Positions 28,820 through 37,537 of a DNA stretch of 64,000 bases are shown here, one piece after another. Made by a program: the position numbers and the translations under genes. Numbering within the stretch: position 1 is the stretch's first letter; each line of letters opens with the position of its first letter. The notes below the pieces were generated by a model that was not told the origin of the DNA, ran no database searches, and was given only the letters and a program-made list of their open reading frames with translations. Source of the stretch: Mycobacterium gallinarum (GTDB lineage Bacteria > Actinomycetota > Actinomycetes > Mycobacteriales > Mycobacteriaceae); contig NZ_AP022601.1 of NCBI RefSeq assembly GCF_010726765.1, positions 2,852,001-2,916,000 of the forward strand. The letters run 5' to 3'.

Positions 28820-29257
28820 ATGTCCTGTGTGTTCTGCGCCGTCGTCGCCGGCGAATCGCCGGCCATCAAGATCTATGAGAACGCCGACTACCTGGCAATA
28901 CTGGACATTCGGCCATTCACCCGCGGCCACACCCTGGTCATCCCGAAGCAACACACCGTCGACTTGACCGATACGCCGCCGGAAACCCTTGCCGCCATGG
29001 TGACCATCGGGCAGCGGATCGCGCGGGCAGCGCGTCAATCCGGTCTGCACGCCGACGGCAACAATGTGGTCATCAATGACGGAAAGGCCGCTTTTCAGAG
29101 CGTGTTCCACATCCACCTGCACGTGTTGCCGCGCCAGAGCGGCGACAAGCTGTCCTTCGCGAAAGGCATGCTGATGCGACGGGACCCGGATCGCGAGGAG
29201 TCCGGACGCCTTCTGCGGGAGGCGCTGGCGAAACTCGACCCCGCTGAGCAGGATTGA
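28820..29257 (+). CDS. HIT-family nucleotide hydrolase
   Basis: 145 residues. Zinc-type start CVFC (3-6) and the histidine triad in HIHLHVLPR (near residue 100), which carries the nucleotidyl-His. ILDIRPFTRGHTLVIPKQH is the usual core. HIT proteins hydrolyse AMP- or GMP-linked substrates. It corresponds to Rv1262c. It is 3 bases before the Ddn-like gene, so cotranscribed with it. Confidence 0.92.
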   Translation: MSCVFCAVVAGESPAIKIYENADYLAILDIRPFTRGHTLVIPKQHTVDLTDTPPETLAAMVTIGQRIARAARQSGLHADGNNVVINDGKAAFQSVFHIHLHVLPRQSGDKLSFAKGMLMRRDPDREESGRLLREALAKLDPAEQD

Positions 29258-29260
29258 CCC

Positions 29261-29704
29261 ATGACGTCACGTGTGCAGCGGGCGATGCTGAAGGTACTGA
29301 GCATCCACGACAAGATCTATCAAGCGACCAACGGCTGGGTGGGCCACCGCCTACCCTTCGCTCCCCCGAACCTGTTGCTTCGCTCGGTCGGAGCGAAAAC
29401 CGGTGCGGCAAGGACGAACTCGCTGACCTATGCCAAGGACGGGGAGAACTACCTGATCGTCGCGTCCAACGCGGGCGCCAGACGCTATCCGGCGTGGTAC
29501 CACAACTTGAAGGCGAACCCCGACGTCGAGATCAATGTGGGGCCGAAGCGGTTCCCGGTCACCGCGCGCATCGTCGGGCCGGATGACCCCGACTACGCCC
29601 GCCTGTTCCGCATCGCCGACGAGAACAACAGCGGCCGATATACGGCCTATCAGAAGAAGACGACGCGACCCATCAGTGTTGTCGCTCTGACGCCGAAGTC
29701 CTGA
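29261..29704 (+). CDS. F420-dependent (Ddn/DUF385 family) reductase-like protein
   Basis: 147 residues. The family core is visible: LLLRSVGAKTGAARTNSLTY, then YLIVASNAGARRYPAWYHNLKANPDVEI, which forms the split-barrel deazaflavin pocket. Members use reduced F420 to reduce quinones, biliverdin or nitro drugs. It corresponds to Rv1261c. Its stop abuts the convergent LLM gene stop directly. Specific substrate unknown. Confidence 0.9.
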   Translation: MTSRVQRAMLKVLSIHDKIYQATNGWVGHRLPFAPPNLLLRSVGAKTGAARTNSLTYAKDGENYLIVASNAGARRYPAWYHNLKANPDVEINVGPKRFPVTARIVGPDDPDYARLFRIADENNSGRYTAYQKKTTRPISVVALTPKS

Positions 29705-30742
29705 CTAGAAAAGCTCTTTCGCCAGCAATTCCAACGTCTTGTCCCGTGCGGGTGCCGTCGCGGGGTCAGTGCCGCGGCGCGCCGACGCCGCGGGGTTGAC
29801 CATGACCTCGTCGACGCCGAACTCATCGGCCAGCGCGCGCATCTGCTCGGCCGCCTCGCTAGGCGATCCGACCACCGAACGGCGCAGGACGGCGTCGGCG
29901 ATGAGCTCTGCCTGGGGGCTGACCACCGCGGATTGGGCGTCCTCGACAAGGTCCAGCGCCCCGAGCGGCTGACCCGTCCGCAGCCGCGCCATCATCTGCA
30001 GGTTCGGCAGCGCCAGAGCCACTGCCTCGTCGTGCGTTTCGGCCACCACCGCATTTACGGTGAGAAACGTCAGGGGTTCCGACGCCAGGTCGCTCGGCCG
30101 GAACTCCGACCGGTACACCGCCAGCGCCTCCGCGGTGCCCTGACCTGAGAAGTGGTGCGCGAACACGTACGGCAGCCCCTTGGCCGCGGCCAGATGCGCC
30201 GAGTACATCGACGAGCCCAACAACCACAGCTTGGGTTCCGTCACCGCGGCCGGGGTCGCCTTGAGGACGTAGCGCTGGTTCGGAATCGGTACCCGCACCC
30301 CGGCGGCGCCCATCAGGGCCACCACGTCGTCGAGATACTCGGGGAACGCCTCGATATCGCGGTCGTCGCGACCGGCAGCACCGCGCAAGGCCATCGACGT
30401 CACCGGGTCGGAGCCCGGGGCTCGGCCGATGCCGAGGTCGATCCGTCCCGGATGCGCGGCCTCCAGTAGCGCGAACTGTTCGGCGACCGCAAGGGGGGCG
30501 TGGTTGGGCAGCATGACACCGCCCGAGCCGAGACGCAGCCGGGTGGTATGTGCGGCGAGATGGGCGATGACGACCGGCGGGCTGGTCGCCGCGACCGAGG
30601 GCATGTTGTGATGCTCGGCGATCCAGTAACGGGTGTAACCGAGCCGGTCGGCGGTCTGCGCGAGGTGGGTCGAGGCCGCGAGCGCATCCGACGTGGACTG
30701 GTCGGTGCGTACCGGGACGAGGTCTAGGACGGAAAGCTGCAT
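29705..30742 (-). CDS. LLM-class flavin-dependent oxidoreductase
   Basis: 345 residues, full-length luciferase-like TIM barrel. Family features: YWIAEHHNMPSVAATSPPV near residue 39, LRLGSGGVMLPNHAPLAVAEQF, and GRIDLGIGRAPGSDP. This is the common bacterial LLM branch (TIGR03558-like), likely FMN-dependent. It lies 13 bases after the FAD monooxygenase gene on the same strand, suggesting an operon under the divergent TetR. Substrate unknown. Confidence 0.88.
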   Translation of the reverse strand: MQLSVLDLVPVRTDQSTSDALAASTHLAQTADRLGYTRYWIAEHHNMPSVAATSPPVVIAHLAAHTTRLRLGSGGVMLPNHAPLAVAEQFALLEAAHPGRIDLGIGRAPGSDPVTSMALRGAAGRDDRDIEAFPEYLDDVVALMGAAGVRVPIPNQRYVLKATPAAVTEPKLWLLGSSMYSAHLAAAKGLPYVFAHHFSGQGTAEALAVYRSEFRPSDLASEPLTFLTVNAVVAETHDEAVALALPNLQMMARLRTGQPLGALDLVEDAQSAVVSPQAELIADAVLRRSVVGSPSEAAEQMRALADEFGVDEVMVNPAASARRGTDPATAPARDKTLELLAKELF

Positions 30743-30755
30743 TTGAACTTCAACG

Positions 30756-31988
30756 CTACGTCGCGCCCACGGCTTCCCCGACGAGTAGGTCCGGGTCCGG
30801 CTGTTCCTGCAGCAGCCGCTGAATCGGCCGCAGCGCCCGTTCCACGCTGACGAACCGCATCGCGAACTCCCGGGCCCACGCGAGGCTCCTGCTGCGGTGG
30901 AACATCAGCGTCGCCAACAGGCGGGAATTGTCCTGGGCGGCCTCCACCCGGGGGCGCTGGCCGAGCTCGAAGTTGCGAAGCAGAACGGGGAGCCGTGACG
31001 TATCCCCATGCCGCAGCATGCGAGCAAGCACCCACGCCGATTCCATCGCCATCCCCGCGCCCACACCAGCGGTGGGTAGAAAGCCCGCGGCCGCGTCCCC
31101 GAGCAATACCGTGCGGTCGGTGGTCCACGCCGGTGCGCGGCAATCGGTCAGCGGCCAGTAGTAGGGATCGGCGGCCCGGGCCACTGCCGTCAGCGCACGC
31201 GCGATTCGCGGGTTGACCGTCGCAAGCTTGCCGCGGATCCACTCGACGAACGGTCCCGGCCCCACGGCGGTGTCGGCACGCGGCCCGCCGAGAAAGATTC
31301 CCAGCTGTCCGGCGACGGGATACATGCCGATGAAAAAGCCGTCGCCCCAAACCTCTTCGCCGAGGTCGGTGTCGTCGTCACCCGGCGACCACACCACCCA
31401 GCCGCCCCACTTTGTATCGGTGATCGCGGCTGGCCGGTAAGCCGGCACCAGCTCGCGCGTCGTCGATCCGATCCCGTCGGCGATGACGACGAGGTCGAAA
31501 TCGAGTTGTTGTGTCACACCGTCGGTCGTGATACCCACCTCGACGCCGCCCGGGTTTTCTTGAAGCGCGGTGACCGTCGAATCGAACGTCACGGGACATC
31601 CTCCGGCCGAGAGCACATCGAGCAGCGACCCACGTGCGATGCCCCGGTAATCGCCATAACTGGCGATGACTTCGGCCATCGAATCCTCACGCAACATGCG
31701 GCCGGTGTGCCCGTGTACGGCGTAGCGGTCGAAGGAAACGCTGGACGCGCGATACCGGTCCCGGACCCCGAGGTCGTCGATGGCGCCGTCGACCATCGGC
31801 ATCAGGGCAAGCATGTAGCCGGCGGCTGAGGCGTCGTGTGCCCGCTCGATGAGCACCGGGCGACGCCCGCCCCGGCGGAACAGTTGCGCGGCCGTGACGC
31901 CGGCGATTCCCGCCCCCACCACCAGCACGCGCAGGTCGTCGGCACGGGCCTGCTCATATTGCGCTTCGACGGATTTCGGCACGAACAT
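30756..31988 (-). CDS. FAD-dependent monooxygenase
   Basis: 410 residues from the ATG of MFVPKSVEAQYEQARADD; an ATG 16 codons upstream would run through the shared promoter. FAD motifs: GAGIAGVTAAQLFRRGG (GxGxxG, about residue 24), the GD motif LLGDAAAGFLPTAGVGAGMAMESA near residue 290, and RGSLLDVLSAG. This is the PHBH-type aromatic hydroxylase group. It corresponds to Rv1260. Divergent from a TetR gene 54 bases away which probably controls it together with the LLM gene. Confidence 0.88.
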   Translation of the reverse strand: MFVPKSVEAQYEQARADDLRVLVVGAGIAGVTAAQLFRRGGRRPVLIERAHDASAAGYMLALMPMVDGAIDDLGVRDRYRASSVSFDRYAVHGHTGRMLREDSMAEVIASYGDYRGIARGSLLDVLSAGGCPVTFDSTVTALQENPGGVEVGITTDGVTQQLDFDLVVIADGIGSTTRELVPAYRPAAITDTKWGGWVVWSPGDDDTDLGEEVWGDGFFIGMYPVAGQLGIFLGGPRADTAVGPGPFVEWIRGKLATVNPRIARALTAVARAADPYYWPLTDCRAPAWTTDRTVLLGDAAAGFLPTAGVGAGMAMESAWVLARMLRHGDTSRLPVLLRNFELGQRPRVEAAQDNSRLLATLMFHRSRSLAWAREFAMRFVSVERALRPIQRLLQEQPDPDLLVGEAVGAT

Positions 31989-31993
31989 ATTCG

Positions 31994-32030
31994 CCAAGTT
32001 ACCATTCTGTGTACTACCCGGTCCACTTGG
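31994..32030. promoter_or_regulatory. Candidate TetR operator between divergent genes
   Basis: Arms CCAAGT (31994-31999) and ACTTGG (32025-32030) form a wide dyad; inner TACCA (32000-32004) and TGGTA (32028-32032) echo it. It lies in the 54-base gap between the FAD monooxygenase and the TetR gene, where an autoregulatory site is expected. Confidence 0.4.
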
Positions 32031-32042
32031 TATCATCTGGAC

Positions 32043-32696
32043 GTGAACACGGGCCGAATTCGGCGGATGGACCCGGAGCGAAGGCGGCGGCTCGTCGAGG
32101 TGTCAGCAGCTGAATTCGCCTCTGCGGGTTACGCTAACGCATCCCTGAACCGCATCATCGAGGCGTGCGACATGAGCAAGAGCTCGTTCTACTACGTGCT
32201 GAGCTCGAAAGCGCAGCTCTTCGAATTCGTGGTACGCGAATTAGTCGAGACTGTGGCGGGGACCATCACATTTCCGAAGCCAGAGGAATTCGCCGGCCGC
32301 ATGTTCTGGCCGCGGCTCGAACGGTTCTTCGCCGAACTCGTCGTCGCCTCCCAGACCCAGGAGTCGTTCCTCACCCTGGGCCGGATGTTCTACAGCCGGT
32401 CGCCGTCCGCGGAGCACGGCACCGTCGGCGACACCATGGCCGCGGTGCGCACCTGGGTCGAAGAACTACTCCTGATCGGTCGCACGTCGGGGGCGGTGTC
32501 CGACGACCTGCCGCAGGCGTTGCAGGTCAGCCTGACGTTCAGCGTCATCCAGGTGTTCGACGAGTGGACCATCGCCCACTACGACGAGATTCCGCCGGCC
32601 GAGATTGGCGCGCTGGCCAACGCCCAGTTCACGACTATTCGTCGGATGCTAGAGCCTTCGCCCGCACGAACACGTCGTCGAGCATCTGCGCAGTGA
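32043..32696 (+). CDS. TetR-family transcriptional regulator
   Basis: 217 residues from GTG 32043 (an ATG eight codons later is possible). The N-terminal DNA-binding domain is clear: [45 protein letters not shown]. Unlike most TetR proteins, the recognition helix ends [11 protein letters not shown] rather than FYxHFxxKExL. It is divergent from the FAD monooxygenase/LLM pair, the likely targets. Its 3' end overlaps udgB by 62 bases on the opposite strand. Confidence 0.9.
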   Translation: MNTGRIRRMDPERRRRLVEVSAAEFASAGYANASLNRIIEACDMSKSSFYYVLSSKAQLFEFVVRELVETVAGTITFPKPEEFAGRMFWPRLERFFAELVVASQTQESFLTLGRMFYSRSPSAEHGTVGDTMAAVRTWVEELLLIGRTSGAVSDDLPQALQVSLTFSVIQVFDEWTIAHYDEIPPAEIGALANAQFTTIRRMLEPSPARTRRRASAQ

Positions 32697-33480
32697 GGCG
32701 CCCGGTGAACGTGTTCTGCTGACTCGGGTGGAAGCAGCCGATGAGCGTGACCTCACCGAGGTCAGCGGTCACGCCGTGGCCGAAGCGCGGTGCCGGCGAT
32801 CCGATGGTTGCGCCACCGTTGCGGACCATCTCCAGTGCGGCCCGCCACCCGAACCCGCCGAGCGCAATGATCACTCGAACCGACGCACGTGTCAGGCGCC
32901 ACTCGGCGTCCAGCCATGGCGCGCAGGTGATCCGCTCCTCCGGTGTCGGCGCATTGGCCGGCGGTGCGCATCGCACCGCGGCAGCGATCCGAGTGTCGTT
33001 GAGCGCCAACCCATCAGCGGCATCGACGCAAAGTGCCTGATTCGCCAGGCCTGCACGGTGCAGTCCGGCGAAGAGAAAGTCACCGGATCGGTCTCCGGTG
33101 AAGACCCTGCCAGTGCGGTTGCCACCATGCGCCGCAGGCGCCAGTCCGACGACCATCACCCGCGGACGCGGTGACCCCCACCCGGGTATGGGCCGCCCCC
33201 AATACGGTTGGTCGGCGTAGGACTTGCGCTTGCCGACGGCCACGTCCTCGCGCCACCGCACGAGCCGCGGACAGGCACGGCAGACGGATATCTCGGCGTC
33301 GAGTTGCTCGATCGACATCGCCGCGGCGGCCAGCCGGACCACCTGCGTCGACTTGGTCGCGACCGGGGTCGCGGGAGAGGCGACGTCTCCAGGCCAGCCG
33401 GCACCGGGTGGTACCGGCGAGGCGAACAGCGCGCCGGTACGCGGATGGGGCAGCTTCAAATCCACATGACCACTGTGCAT
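32635..33480 (-). CDS. udgB: Family 5 uracil-DNA glycosylase UdgB
   Basis: 281 residues from ATG 33480. Fe-S ligands: CRACPRL in the N-terminal third, then CAPP and CAPWL (C-x14/15-C). Active-site motifs are [14 protein letters not shown] (family 5 GLAPA-HG with no catalytic Asp/Asn) and [12 protein letters not shown]. It excises uracil and other deaminated bases from GC-rich DNA. It corresponds to Rv1259. Divergent from tap with 58 bases between starts; convergent and overlapping with the TetR gene. Confidence 0.93.
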   Translation of the reverse strand: MHSGHVDLKLPHPRTGALFASPVPPGAGWPGDVASPATPVATKSTQVVRLAAAAMSIEQLDAEISVCRACPRLVRWREDVAVGKRKSYADQPYWGRPIPGWGSPRPRVMVVGLAPAAHGGNRTGRVFTGDRSGDFLFAGLHRAGLANQALCVDAADGLALNDTRIAAAVRCAPPANAPTPEERITCAPWLDAEWRLTRASVRVIIALGGFGWRAALEMVRNGGATIGSPAPRFGHGVTADLGEVTLIGCFHPSQQNTFTGRLTAQMLDDVFVRAKALASDE

Positions 33481-33538
33481 GCGCTGCGAAATGGCATGTC
33501 GAGCGGCCCTCGCCGCTGTTATCTTCGTCAAGATCAAC

Positions 33539-34780
33539 ATGATGACGAACAAGCGCGGCCCGCTCTTTCTGATCCTGTTCTCCGCGCTGATGGCCGGCGC
33601 CGGCAACGGCATCTCGATCGTGGCATTCCCATGGCTTGTGTTGCAGCGCAACGGCTCTGCTGTCGAGGCATCGGTGGTCGCGATGGCCGGAACGCTGCCG
33701 CTGCTCGCGGCGGCCCTGATCGCCGGCGCCGCGGTGGACTATCTCGGGCGCCGACGCGTGGCGATGATCTCCGATGCGTTGTCCGCGATATCGGTGGCCG
33801 CGGTGCCCGTGCTGGCGTTGACGTTTGGAGTCGATGTCATCAACGTCGCGGTGCTGGCGGTGCTCGCCGGACTCGGCGGCTTCTTCGACCCGGCGGGCAT
33901 GACCGCCCGCGAGACGATGCTGCCGGAGGCGGCAGGGCGGGCGGGTTGGACCCTGGACCGAGCCAACAGCGTGTACGAGGCGATCTTCAATCTGGCCTAC
34001 ATCGTCGGGCCCGGTATCGGAGGCCTGCTGATAGCCACGCTCGGCGGCGTCAACACCATGTGGGTCACTGCGACGGCGTTCACGCTGTCGATCATCGCGA
34101 TCGGCACTCTGCGGCTGGAAGGCACGGGCAAACCCGACCGAGAAGCGCTGTCGGAGAGCGTCTGGGCGGGCATCGTCGAGGGGCTCCGGTTCGTCTGGAG
34201 CAACAGGGTCCTGCGCACATTGGCGTTCATCAGCCTGGCGGCCAACGGCCTGTATCTGCCGATGGAGTCAGTTCTCTTTCCCAAGTACTTCACCGACCGC
34301 AACGAACCCGCGCAGCTGGGCTGGGTGTTGATGGCCATGGGCATCGGCGGTCTGGTCGGCGCGCTGGGATACGCGGTCCTGTCGAGGTACATGAGCCGCC
34401 GCACCACGATGCTGACCGCGGTGATCACCCTCGGCGCGGCGATGACGGTGATCGCGTTCCTCCCGCCCCTGCCGCTCATCCTCGGGCTCAGTGCCGTCGT
34501 CGGGCTGGTGTACGGACCGATCGCACCGATCTACAACTACGTGATGCAGACCCGCGCGCCGAAGCATCTGCGGGGTCGGGTGGTCGGGGTGATGGGTTCG
34601 CTGGCCTACGCCGCTGGCCCGCTCGGGTTGATCGTGGCAGGACCGCTCACCGATGCCGCCGGCCTGACTACGACCTTCCTTGCCCTGTCGCTGCCCATGC
34701 TGCTGCTCGGCATCGTCGCCGTGTTCCTGCCAGCGCTGCGGGAGCTGGATCGCCCACCGCCGGCTGAACACTCACGCTGA
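33539..34780 (+). CDS. tap: Tap-like MFS multidrug efflux pump
   Basis: 413 residues from ATG 33539 (next codon also ATG). Twelve-helix MFS: first helix [26 protein letters not shown], loop 2-3 motif VDYLGRRR, motif C-like [12 protein letters not shown]. It corresponds to Rv1258c (Tap), which exports tetracycline and aminoglycosides in M. fortuitum and M. tuberculosis and is under WhiB7 there. I cannot see a confident WhiB7 promoter here. Full length; no frameshift. Confidence 0.88.
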   Translation: MMTNKRGPLFLILFSALMAGAGNGISIVAFPWLVLQRNGSAVEASVVAMAGTLPLLAAALIAGAAVDYLGRRRVAMISDALSAISVAAVPVLALTFGVDVINVAVLAVLAGLGGFFDPAGMTARETMLPEAAGRAGWTLDRANSVYEAIFNLAYIVGPGIGGLLIATLGGVNTMWVTATAFTLSIIAIGTLRLEGTGKPDREALSESVWAGIVEGLRFVWSNRVLRTLAFISLAANGLYLPMESVLFPKYFTDRNEPAQLGWVLMAMGIGGLVGALGYAVLSRYMSRRTTMLTAVITLGAAMTVIAFLPPLPLILGLSAVVGLVYGPIAPIYNYVMQTRAPKHLRGRVVGVMGSLAYAAGPLGLIVAGPLTDAAGLTTTFLALSLPMLLLGIVAVFLPALRELDRPPPAEHSR

Positions 34781-34786
34781 GCGGGC

Positions 34787-37408
34787 TTAGCGGGTCGCGG
34801 CCGGTCCCGCCCGTGCGATCCTCGTCAGTTCCTCGCGAGAACTGGCCCCGACCCGCTGACACGCGCGGTACACGTGGCCCTCGACGCTCCGGACGGACAT
34901 CACCAGCCGGTCAGCGATCTGGCGGTTGGACAGCCCCGCCACGATCAGTTCGACGATCTCGCGCTGCCGTCCTGTCAACGGTTGACTTGCCGGGCTGCGC
35001 AGAGCGGGGGTGCACAACCCACCGCACGCGTCGCTGAGTTCCTTGGCCAACGCAGCGGCCCAGAGACCGCGCTTACGCTGCTGATCCGCGGTAAACGCCA
35101 CAGCCGCCTGAGCGGCGACGTCGGCAGCGGTCGCGCGGTCACCCATCGCCTGGTAATCGCTCGACGCCCGCAAGAGCCCTTCGCCGTCGTTGGCGGCCAA
35201 CGATTCCGCGTGCTGGGCAACGGCTTTGGCCAGCGGCAGGTCCAGGTCGTTCGCGATCTCGCGGGCCCGTACCGCGCCGGAGACGTCGCCCCACTGCGCC
35301 GCCACCTGCAGGCAGGCCAGCTCGTGCGTCGGCTGTTCGCGTTGACGCGCCTGGGCTGCAGCCGACTTGACCGCGCGGATCGCCTCGTTGACACAACCGT
35401 TCGCGGCCAGCGACCATCCCGTGGCGATGCTCAGCGCGGTCTGCATGAACAGATAGTCGGGTGGAACGCATTTCTGGGCCTCGACGATCGCTTCTTTGGC
35501 CGCTTCCGCCTCGCCGAGTTTCGCATGCGCCTCTGCAAGCAGAAAACAGGTAGCGGGACGCAAACCCGTTCTGACACTGTGCCGTTCGACGCCGGCCAGC
35601 GCCTCGTGCAGCAGTTTCGCGGCGCTCCTGACATCGCCGCGCATCAACTCGGCGACACCCATCAGCGACGCCAGGTTCGCATAGGCCAGGCCGGGAACCT
35701 CACGAGCCGAGTCAGCAAGGCGTTCAACCATCGCCACGCACTCCTCGGTGCGCCCAGTCAGCCTGCAGGCCCGGGCGTAGACGCTGCCGAACCAGAACCG
35801 CATGTGGGATGCCTGGAACGACGTGATGGCACGGTCGAGGGCACCTTGGGCGACGGTGGTGAGGTCATCCCCCCGGCCCAGCGCACCGAGTGCCATGGTG
35901 AGCGCCACCGATGCGAGCATCGCGTGGAAATCCGACAGTAAGCCGGACTTCAGTGCCGCTGTTGCCTTTTCCGCAGCCGCGCCGCACCGGGCGGAAACCG
36001 CGTCGACGCAGGCCTCCACCGCCGTCCGAGCCGCCGCATCGGCGGGTGATTCGGTGTCGGGGCCCGAATTCTGCAGTAGCGCCGCGGCATCGTTGCACCG
36101 ACCGAGCATCCAGATCATGTTGGCGGCGCGCAGCGTGTTCCATTGATTCGCCCCGGCCGCGCCGCCTTCGCCGATCTCACGCAATACGTTCTCGGCCTGC
36201 GGACCGCGACCGAGAAGTAACAGGTTCATCGCTCTGACCCCGAGGGCGTCCGGCGCCCCGGCCGACGCCGCCGCGGTCGCGAAGCGGTCGGCCAGATCGA
36301 GATCCAGCAGAGTCATCGCGTACTGCGCGGCCTGCAGGCACAGTTGTGGATCCGGCGGCAGATCGGACTCGAGGGCAAGCAACGCCCTGCGCACCGTCGC
36401 CTGTGAATCCGCATCCGCGTCCCTTGCGAGTCGCTGCGCCAGTCGGCCGCGGATCTTCGACAGGTACATCTCGCCGGCCGCGGCCCGGCGCAGTTCGCCG
36501 TACAGCGGGTGTGCCAGGCGGGCCATGAGTTGATCGCCGGACCTTTCGATGGTGATCAGGCGCATCCGCTCGGCGTCCTCGAGATCGCCACGCCCCACCA
36601 GATCGCACAGCACATCGACGGCCAGCGGTTCGCACTGCGACAGGAGGTCGACGACCACGGCCATCTCTGGTGTGAGCTCGTGCAGTTGTCGACCGACCAT
36701 GTCGCTGATGCTTTGCGACACCGCGACGTCGCCGTCCCACATCCAGACGCCGGCCATCAGTCGCATCCGGCCCGCGGCGACCTGATCCTTGACGAGCTGG
36801 TGCAGGAACAGCGCGTTTCCGCCGGTGAGCTTCCAGAAGCGACGCGCGCTGCGGGCGTCCACCACGCCGCCGAGAGCGGTCTCGATCATGGCGCGCGTGG
36901 CATCGACGGTCAGCGGCTCGAGATCCAGACGTGCGAGCAGGCTGTCCTTCCACAGCGCGGTGATGGCATCGGGTGGTTTCGTGCCTGCCCGCAGGGTCAC
37001 CACAAGACGGGCGTTATGCGTATTGGCAAGTTGATGAACCACATGCGCGGACAGGCCGTCGAGCAGGTGAGCATCATCGACGCCGATCAGGACACGCCCC
37101 TGACGCTGTTGCGCGACAAAGGAATTGATCAGGTGCCGTACATTGGGCATGGGATCGGCGATCGCATCGCCGATCAGCGCCGTGAAAGCACCCAGCGGGA
37201 GTGCCCGCGCGGACTCGGTACCGACGATCCAGTTGGTGCGCTCCCCGGCGGTTTCGGCGCGCGCGAGGACTTCGCGTGCGAGCCGGGTCTTTCCGACCCC
37301 TGCAGCGCCCACGATCACAACGCCTGAATTCTTGCTTCCCCCGCTGAGTGCGCGACGAATCGCCAAAAGCTCGCTGTCGCGCCCTGCCAGCGGATCCCCG
37401 CTGATCAC
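34787..37408 (-). CDS. LAL-type LuxR family ATPase regulator
   Basis: 873 residues from a GTG at 37408; the open frame runs on upstream under the lactate permease gene, but the family N-terminus (LAGRDSELLAIRRAL) starts here. Walker A GAAGVGKT (34-41), Walker B RVLIGVDDAHLL, a STAND-type NTPase domain to ~280, about 500 residues of TPR-like helices, and a C-terminal LuxR HTH (LTGRQREIVELIVAGLSNRQIADRL). A large signal-sensing activator; ligand unknown. It is divergent from the lactate genes across 129 bases, so it may control them. Confidence 0.88.
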   Translation of the reverse strand: MISGDPLAGRDSELLAIRRALSGGSKNSGVVIVGAAGVGKTRLAREVLARAETAGERTNWIVGTESARALPLGAFTALIGDAIADPMPNVRHLINSFVAQQRQGRVLIGVDDAHLLDGLSAHVVHQLANTHNARLVVTLRAGTKPPDAITALWKDSLLARLDLEPLTVDATRAMIETALGGVVDARSARRFWKLTGGNALFLHQLVKDQVAAGRMRLMAGVWMWDGDVAVSQSISDMVGRQLHELTPEMAVVVDLLSQCEPLAVDVLCDLVGRGDLEDAERMRLITIERSGDQLMARLAHPLYGELRRAAAGEMYLSKIRGRLAQRLARDADADSQATVRRALLALESDLPPDPQLCLQAAQYAMTLLDLDLADRFATAAASAGAPDALGVRAMNLLLLGRGPQAENVLREIGEGGAAGANQWNTLRAANMIWMLGRCNDAAALLQNSGPDTESPADAAARTAVEACVDAVSARCGAAAEKATAALKSGLLSDFHAMLASVALTMALGALGRGDDLTTVAQGALDRAITSFQASHMRFWFGSVYARACRLTGRTEECVAMVERLADSAREVPGLAYANLASLMGVAELMRGDVRSAAKLLHEALAGVERHSVRTGLRPATCFLLAEAHAKLGEAEAAKEAIVEAQKCVPPDYLFMQTALSIATGWSLAANGCVNEAIRAVKSAAAQARQREQPTHELACLQVAAQWGDVSGAVRAREIANDLDLPLAKAVAQHAESLAANDGEGLLRASSDYQAMGDRATAADVAAQAAVAFTADQQRKRGLWAAALAKELSDACGGLCTPALRSPASQPLTGRQREIVELIVAGLSNRQIADRLVMSVRSVEGHVYRACQRVGASSREELTRIARAGPAATR

Positions 37409-37508
37409 GGCGCGACTATAACGCGCCCGCCGTGCTTGTCGGCGCGAATAACAGGGATTCTCGCGACGGCGTTTGGCATCACGCGGGCGCTGGGTAAGCG
37501 AGTCTCGA

Positions 37509-37524
37509 TGTGATGCGCACCACA
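37509..37524. promoter_or_regulatory. CRP-like binding site before lldP
   Basis: TGTGATGCGCACCACA, a 14/16 palindrome fitting the CRP form TGTGA-N6-TCACA except one base in the right half. It is 13 bases before the permease ATG, close enough to the expected start of transcription to act as a block, or it may serve the divergent regulator gene. Confidence 0.45.
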
Positions 37525-37537
37525 ACCGAGGTAGGCC

